A stretch of DNA of 64,000 nucleotides from Athripsodes cinereus (taxonomy: Eukaryota > Arthropoda > Insecta > Trichoptera > Leptoceridae), in contig OX388314.1 of NCBI GenBank assembly GCA_947579605.1, positions 18,101,982-18,165,981 of the forward strand. Direction: 5' to 3'. Each line of letters begins with the position of its first letter. Position 1 is the first letter of the stretch. The notes below the pieces were generated by a model that had not been told where the DNA came from, did not search any database, and saw nothing but the letters and a program-made list of their open reading frames with translations. Shown piece by piece: positions 43,501-52,500 of the stretch. The translations under genes were made by a program, and so were the position numbers.

Positions 43501-46500
43501 TAAGATTATAAAATAAATAGGTACGTGTTAATATAAAATGTTATTACGTGAGTATATTCCGTTCGTGATTGCGAATTTCTAATTACCCTCTGAGCGCTTT
43601 CGCAATTTCATTTTTTTCATTCATGTTTTGCTCGTGTCAAAATTTTTAATCCAATTGATTTTTTTTACTTTACTTTAATCAAAATTTGATGTGCGTGTGA
43701 TGTTTTACCAATTATATTGGAAAAATTAGCAACCGAACACCTGTTACGAAAATTTTCAAATGTAATTACTTGGAACGTAGGTAATTATTTTTCCAAAGTG
43801 GAACTCGACAACTCGGCAAGAAATAGGTATTCGTCAATTTCCCAACAAAAAATACACCGTAATATATGTAATTATGCAATGTTGGTCCATATAGTTGCCA
43901 CAAATTTGATTAATTTGTGCATTTTAATGATGATGATATTTCTTTTACCATTCAGAGCTTTGCGTCCAGTCCTGTGCACGATAGGAAAATGGTCCTACCT
44001 GGCTGGCGGGATGGCTATCACAATAAAAGGGAAACAGGCCAGCAGACACGAGGCTCCGATCCTCGTCGTGGCCCCACACTCCACATTCTTAGATAGCTGC
44101 ATTGTCTACGCCACTAGGATGTCCTCTGTCATCGTGAGGAGAGAGAGCATGGACAATTATGTCGGAAGTAGGTGGCGCTGTATCCGTTACATACAGGTGG
44201 TGGGCCAGAACATAATACATAACTGATTTTATTTCTCAAATGCACTGGGTGGCGGTTATAGTTGGTTCACGTGATTAATATTCTATTTGATTGTATACTT
44301 CTTACTTTACCTATACTTTTATCTTTCTTATGACTCGTGTGGTTCATAATACCTCTACGTCTATATGGTATAATGATTATGTTATTTTTAACATCTAAAA
44401 TGTGTACATCATCAATTCTTCTGTATTTCAATACTGTAACGATACTATCATCTATTTGTTTATTATACGATAACACATCTACCCATTAATAATAATTCTC
44501 GTTACTACTTGTTTTATTGGTGGTGGTTCCATAGTTGTATTCCAACATTAACTAATGAAATTTGTATCATGACAATATTATTGTATTTATTTGCCTTGAT
44601 TTGAATTGTATGTTACCTTACTCAATTAATACTATCGTCACGTAATGTGTTGTGGTTGTGGGCTTTGGGTTTGGGGTTTGTGTAGATATATTTTTATTTA
44701 TCTTGTAAACCTAGATGTATTGTAAACGTAAAATTTCATATAAGTAGGTAAATGATTTCTTGTTTCTACTTTTTATATGTAAAATTATAGTCACATTTTG
44801 GTATTTTTCAAATTGAAATGTTAGATGTTTTGTAAATTTAACACATGAAACTACCATATAAGGCTTAGAAAAGACAACGTCACCTTATTCGGCAGTGCCC
44901 CGGACGGGACTTGAACCCGCATCCCTTAACCTTGTCGCGAGGAGTGCTTTGTCCAATTAAGCCACCGGGCGACTTGCCGAAGGCTCCGATATTCTCTCTT
45001 ATAAACCCGATGACAGCTTCATGTGTAGGTATTGTTCTGAGATGAGATGTATTGTTCTTAGATGTTTTAACAGTTATACTATGTAATTAAAATAAATACT
45101 TAGAAGTCGCGTTAAAAGTAAGTTGTAAAAATAGCGACGCTAAACCGTGTTAATTTTCTTTTGATGAAAGGTAGAACGCATATCCGATATTTCCGTGAAA
45201 AATCGACGCAAATCTTTTTAAAAATACATTTGTTTAGTATCACAAGATTGTGTTTTAAGCAAAATGCACTTCTTCAATGATCTCATACATCAGCGTAATA
45301 CAGAAGCTGTTTTTATTTTAGCTAAAATCGTTTAAACAATTTTATCCATATTTAAACTAAGATTACGGTAAAAATAAAATCAATAATCAATGATTACCTA
45401 TTTATAATATTTACAATTTTTCTAACGAATTTTTCGTATATTGCATGAAAAATGTAAATAGTTATAGGTACCCTAACTATATTAATTTAATTTTCATTTT
45501 AATCGTGTGATAATTAATTATTTAATAATTTAACATGTAGGACATACATCTATTGTACATTCTGTGTTAACGGATCTGGTGAAATGAGTATATTAATTTA
45601 TATTATACCTCTAATCCTGATTCACTGAATTGCTTTATTTATTTATATTATGGGGTATGGTATGCGCCGCGACCTATAAGATCTATTATACTCCCCCTAC
45701 TTAGCTTTACTGGTGTTGCTAGTCAAAGTGAACCCTCAAGTCCTAGACATCTTATGAAGTCCAGAATCTTGAGGGGATCCAAGGTGTGGTAGAATGCTCG
45801 CCTGCCACTAAATTGCTTACACAAATAATTCGTGTCCAACATAACTTTCGTATTTTTACTGGATCTACGTTCAAATCTTTTAGCTTCTGTTGTTTGTGTT
45901 GTGCCGGTTGTGCGTGACCAGATGGATGTATGCTGTGCCTTCTAAATGTCGGTTATGTGGCGTATTAATTACTATGGTTATTTTAATTAAGAATTCGGAA
46001 AAAAAATGAAGTAAGCCGTCAGACGGATTGGGAAACTAGGTATAATTTAAGTAACCGTTTTCATTTAATTTATTACTTATTTACGCAATCTCGCCTACTA
46101 AACATGTGTCTGTAATAATTGGAATGCGAAATTACTACGGTTGGCGATAGTAACCCATTGAGTCCCGAAATAAATCTAATAATCATTATTAATTTGGAAC
46201 AATCATTTTGTGTTTTCGAGCGCCATAACATGACATAATAAAATCCTCTTGATTGTAGATAAATTTTAAAAAGTAGGTACTGCAATAAAGTTAAAAAATA
46301 TAAGAAATAATTGTTAGTAGGTATGCAGTATGGAAAAATTTGAGGTTTTTTACTTGTTTAGCTATTTATTCTATCATTGCATAAACCGGGTTTTTTTGGA
46401 AGACGTCGCATTTTAGCGATTAACTCGCCCTCTGTAGGTACATTGAATTGTATAACTGATATTTTTATGATACTTTTGATTTGTAATATTGTAACCAATG

Positions 46501-49500
46501 TGCATCATCATCGCCCTCAACGCTCCTCTCGGGAGCACAGGGCAGAAACCAGCCTCCTCCATTCAGAACTTCTCTGCGCCAATTGCGTCACTTCTTTCAA
46601 CAACCAATGTACAGTGAAGAATAAAATAAATAAATAAACCTTAATTAAGAAATATTTTTTTTTCTATTGCATACTGATTGACTGTTTGTTTGCTTGAAAT
46701 AAAATAAAATTTAAATATATCTTTGGTATGACACGATGCCAACAAACATTATTGCCTCCTCATAAAATGTCTTAACAGTCTAGTTTGAAACATAATCAAT
46801 CACTCATTACTAGAGTTAAACTTATTTATTTATATATTTACGACTGTCAATAATTATTGGTGGGTTGAGTTACAGTTAATCCGCCTAATTCATTCATTGT
46901 TATATGGCTTATCATGCCGCCAGGTGTATTTTATATCATTAGAAATTAGGGACATTGGCTTTATATTACGCATGTATCTATTTATTATTTCTTAAGTACC
47001 CACTTTTTCTAATTTTACTGTAGCAGCCATTTACCTATTAATTTTACAATCGCCAATATTAACCAATACTCAATTCTAATTTTATTAGCATGTTGTGTAA
47101 TATTCCATCTAGATGGTTGTAAATTTTTATTTATTATCGAACATTTTTATTAACTCGCATGCTTGCCTTGGCTATAATGTTTGACTGTATGATGTTATTC
47201 AGTGGGTAACCCTACTTTAATATTTCACTTTTTATTATACTGCAATCAAAATGAAATCATTACTTTATTTAGCAACATATGTTTTGGCAACCACCTTTCC
47301 AGTGGCGATTTTTTAAATTATAAATTATGGCAATCCTGTGAAATAAATTTTGGGTATTCTCTGTAGTTTTTCGAATAACCCACAAAACAATAACTATAAA
47401 TTATAGATAGGAGTTATTGATCTCCTAAATCAATGTTTATAATCTTGATGTAAGAGTACTATAATTTGCAGGTAGGTACCTAAGTGTTTTTTATATAATT
47501 TTTTTTTATAAAAATAGAATCTATTATATATATTTTTTTTTTAGTTTGATAATTTTTTAACATGTATTATTTGTTATTGCAGAGTTGATTAACTACACGC
47601 AACCTGTGTATGTATGGAGAGATGATCCTAACTCACGTCAAAATACCATCAAGGAAATCATTGAAAGGGCCACATCACCCGATTGGCCACAGGTACCTAC
47701 CCATAAATTTAGCTGTTATTTTTTTCTCGTGTTTTGATGAAATAATCAGAGTAAAATCCAAGTAAATATTACCCCCGATTCTATTTCATTTTTAGTGTGC
47801 ACTAACTAAAATACGAATATTTTTATTTTAGTTAGTCTACGTTGGTATTCTGTAAACTCTAAAATCGTTCCTAATTAGAATTATATAAAACTTGTATCAT
47901 ATAGAATACGAATGTTAATTCCGTTTGTTGAAGTGAACTTGATTATTAAATTTAGGAACGTTCTTATTTTAGTATGGATCAATATAGAATAGGGGGTACT
48001 ATGTATATTAATCCGGTTGAACATGTAGTGAAGATGTATGACAAAAGAACACACAAGTGCATTTGTCCCAAAAAAGATTTTTTTGAAATAACTACATGTG
48101 CAGTAGTAATGTCTATATGTATGTATGAGAAATTATTTTAATATAGAGGAAGTGAAAGAAGTGTGTAGGGACAGGTTGATTTGTTCCATCCTCTCTGAAG
48201 AGTTGTGATAGATAGGTAAATTGATAGATATAACATAATGCCTTATTTAATCTTATCTATATAGACATATTATTTCATCTATGTACTATGTTACTATCAC
48301 CACGTGTTTCGCATACACACATGAATAATTATTTTATTGAACAATATCACTTTCTTTTTCTTTTAATCCCATAAAGTTTTATGTTATAATTATGTTAGGT
48401 AACTGCTTTAAATTGTATAATGTATGTGCCTACCTATATCTGCATATTTTAAAACATTGCAAAGTGTATTTTCTAATAAATTAAAATCATGTATGCAGTA
48501 TATACAACTATATAATCATGATAGGTATGTAGATTGCTAAAAATTTCGCTTTATTAGTAGGTACTTAAAAGATTATGATTACTTAGTTATAAAGTGGAAA
48601 TTTTATATTTTAGTACAAATATAATGAGCTGTAATAATAGATCATTATCTTTGTATTCTCTTTGTGCTTACTTTCAAACACCATTATAAATATTAATGTT
48701 GTTTATTTTTATCACTTTCTAGATCCTCATTTTCCCTGAGGGCACCTGCACCAATAGATCCTGTCTGATCACTTTCAAACCAGGAGGCTTCTATCCAGGA
48801 GTACCAGTGCAACCCGTCACCATCAGATATCCCAATCATTTGGATACAGTTACATGGACATGGGAGGGACCAAGCGCGTAAGTTTCTTTTCTCTGTAAAA
48901 ACTCATTTTCACTTGATCATAATACATTTACTTTTATTACAAATTATCAATGTAATTGTGAGAGTTAATTAAAAATAATGTAATTTTATATGAATAAACA
49001 TTTGTTTTTTCTTATGTTTGTTACTAACAGTGGATCTAGTATGAAATATAAACATGCTTGTGCGATATGCTAGTGGGAACAGATGAATGAGCAGAATGTG
49101 CGATACCTAAATAATTGACTTAGCTGTGGTACATGTTTGTGGATGACAGCTGAGATATGAACGACTTAATTTTATATTTTCAAACCATGTACATAGTTGT
49201 TGTGTGTTTTGTACTTTTGATCAATGATTTGATCAATGATTTGATCAATTCTTTTTATTATTTGTTTAAAAGTAGAACAATAATTATAAACTCTCCGAAG
49301 CCTTCTCAAATGTGTCAACAACTGTTCCTATATCTATGTTATTATATGTACTTATTCACCATTACTTTTTGTTTATTTGATTTTGTGACGATTATGATGC
49401 ATGTATGCATTGCATATGCATGCATTATGATGTATTTGATACTGAGTGTTATGATGACTTATAATGCAATCTAATTGCATTTTGTGAACTATATTTTATT

Positions 49501-52500
49501 ATGGAATCTTGGCATATTTCACTCAGTTACGGGTGCCTTGCTGTGAAATAAAAGAAGGAGAAGATCCTGTATGTGTTGTGCATATATACTTAATTATGTT
49601 TTGTGGTCGTAAGTAAATCTAAATTAATTCATTTTATTTCCATATCTTTTGTAGTCCTTGTGTTATCATTTGTTTACTAATTAGGATTCCCAACCACACT
49701 TCTCACAGATACCTATAATTGGCATTAACACTGGTATGTTAGGTAAATCACTCCATTAATAGTTTTATAATAATTGATATGCAAGGTGACACTACCGTAT
49801 CGTACCATTGCTGAATTATTACGTATGTAAAGTATGTATTACATTTACATTGGCAATAGGGAAATGTAATTAACTCCTTATGATATAATCATACAGCTTT
49901 CATACGACCTATGCAATGAATCATACAACTTATACAATGTGGTTAGCCAATTCAATTGTGTCATTAGTAAGTAAGTAGAAAGTTTTATTTTAGTACACTG
50001 AACATGTATTCATCCCTTTTATGTGAAGAATGTTTAGGTTTGTCTAGCATTTGTTTTTGTAAATATGTATGCTTATTATGTAATGTGACATCAACCCATC
50101 ACTTTATAATAATGTGTAATTCAATCACAGATGTGACAAAGTAAATTAACAAAATGTTTAAATTACTATCAGGTGAATATACATTATGGACAATTTGTAA
50201 AGCGCCGTTTACTCATAACATGACCTCAAGGGTGCCTTATCTCGTATCCATTACCCGAAACTCCCAGCAAAAAGGTGTGTCTTCAGCCCTCTTTTAAAAC
50301 TCTTTCCATTCACCTCCTCTTGCAGACACAGAGGCAGCTTGTTCCAACATCTGGGACCCGCAACACTAAATGCTCTATCTCCAAAGCCTGTTTTGCGAGA
50401 TCGAGATGGCTCAATTAGTCTGCATTTTGCCTCACCCCGTGCTGAGCGAAGCATGAGCTGTCTATCACTGATGGCCTCGATCTCGCACATCTTCGACAAA
50501 TACGATGGTAATACACCCTTCAAGGCCGAAAACACCATCACACATATCTTATACTCCACTCGTTGCTTTACTTTTAACCAATGTAAGTTGTGCAAGAGAG
50601 GAGTAATGTGCTCAAATCTTCAACCTCTCAGGAGAAGTCTTGCAGCAGCATTGAATACAGCCTGGATCCTATTCAGCTGCACCATAGGAAGACCAAAGTA
50701 CAGGCTGTTGCAATAATCCAGTCTGGATATAATCCAATCTGTCAAATATGGACAGTTCATTCAATTAGAGCAACCAGCAGAGACTCTCCTGTCACCTAAT
50801 ACCTCCAGAACTCCCGAAACTTTAAAAAGAGTGCGTATGTGTAATTTTATGAGACACGTAAATAAATACGTACTTGGTTTATGTTTGTCTAGTAACTTTT
50901 AGAATTTATCTAGAATGTTAATGATTTGAATATTTTTTTTTATTTAAAAAGTTGAATCTGAATTTAGAATAAAATACTACTACACTCCACCTCAGATTTG
51001 AATCTATTAATGTTATGAAAATGGGTGTATTTATTTTATATATGTATTTAATTGTCTTTTTTATATTTCAGATTAAAACTGTTGTGGCTCACTCTCACCA
51101 GGGTGCACACAGCTTGTGAGATTGAGTTCCTGCCTGTCTACAGACCAAGTGAGAAGGAGAAAAAGGATCCTAAACTCTATGCCAGCAATGTCAGAAATGT
51201 TATGGCCAAGTATGTACCAAAGAAATCTTGTCTCCAGATCAAAATATTTACATGGAGATTTTCTTCAGACAGAATTCTACCAAAAAATTGAAGTCACATA
51301 GATTTAAGTATAAATATCATCATCCCCCTCGAGTCCCTAAGGTCTACTAAAACCATAGATTTTTATATATAATACCTAGATGGAGTAGTCGTATGTATTT
51401 TCATTGTAATAAAGTGAGGCACCATTTTTCGGCACTTTTGACAGATCGGTTGGCGAAAAGAAGTATGTTAAATCGCTTAAAACGTCGAAAAGAACTTCAA
51501 AAAATGTCCAATTACGTTTTTATGAATGTAAAAATGATATATTTTTATAAAAATGCGAGAAATACTTCATAAAATGTAGGGAACACCGCACGCATTCGCC
51601 AACCGTTCTGTCAAAAATTCATAGATTTTTTGCCTCACTTTTGTAAATGAGTCAGGGTTCTAGGTTTTGTATGGAATTCTGTGACTAAAACATGACAACC
51701 ATCTTGTATTTCATTTCAATCGGTTTGATATGTTATTAATTTATTACAGGGCCTTGGGGATTCCTGTATCTGACTACACTTATGATGACTGTAGACTTCT
51801 CTGCAGAGCCAAGCAGCTCAACATTCCACACTCGTCATCCCTCGTTGAAGCTCAGAAGTTGAGACAAATTCTTGGGTAAGTCTAACAGCTGTACTTAAGG
51901 GCTCTGTAGTATATATTCCAATCCATTATATTTGGCTGGACTGATTTAGATGTACATTGGTGATAAATATTTAAGACATTTTGATCTATCTACCAATACA
52001 CATAGTGGTGATCTATGTTTGATATCTACAGTATTTATTTATAAAAACTCTGATAGGGATGTTACTTTATTAGTCTTATATAAGAGATATATTGGTACTG
52101 GTTCTCCTTTCCTCATGTTACATTTCTTGTTTGTTTGACATTAAGAACAATTAGTTCAGTTTTGATTATATGTTTGTTTAATAATTTTTCAGTTTGGACT
52201 CCAACCGCACTGAATGTAACCTGATTGATTCCGGTAAAGCGTGCACCAATGGCAGTGAGCTGGTCAACATGACACAGTTCTGTCAGAGGCTCGGTATCAA
52301 TAAGACAGATCCTACAAGTCATTCCTTGTTCTCAGTATTTGTTGATGTAATTACAAATGTTTTAATAAGTTATCTATTTATTTATTCTTTTTTTTCATCA
52401 CCACCATACTACAAAGTTGGAAAAACAATTACAAAATATAAAATATCGTTTTTGTAATTCATATTCATAATGACGATGGCAAGATTATCATCACTATACT

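Larger units (their letters stand above)
44168..47582 (+). other. LPCAT intron 3 (after exon 3b), overview
   Basis: Contains the SINE head at 44880-44990 and family H copy 6. 45640-45960 is a moderately GC-richer stretch of unknown origin with no open frame of note. Otherwise AT-rich and featureless. Confidence 0.6.

Noticed and set aside
43717..44226. 169-codon plus-strand frame over exon 3b that could look like a separate acyltransferase gene
   Set aside because: The part before 43956 is not acyltransferase-like, a strong acceptor lies at 43955 and a donor at 44168, and phases fit LPCAT exactly. It is exon 3b plus intronic read-through.
44888..44985. Functional tRNA gene on the minus strand
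   Set aside because: B box and T arm are good, but the acceptor stem has mismatches and the predicted anticodon loop lacks U33, which fits a SINE.
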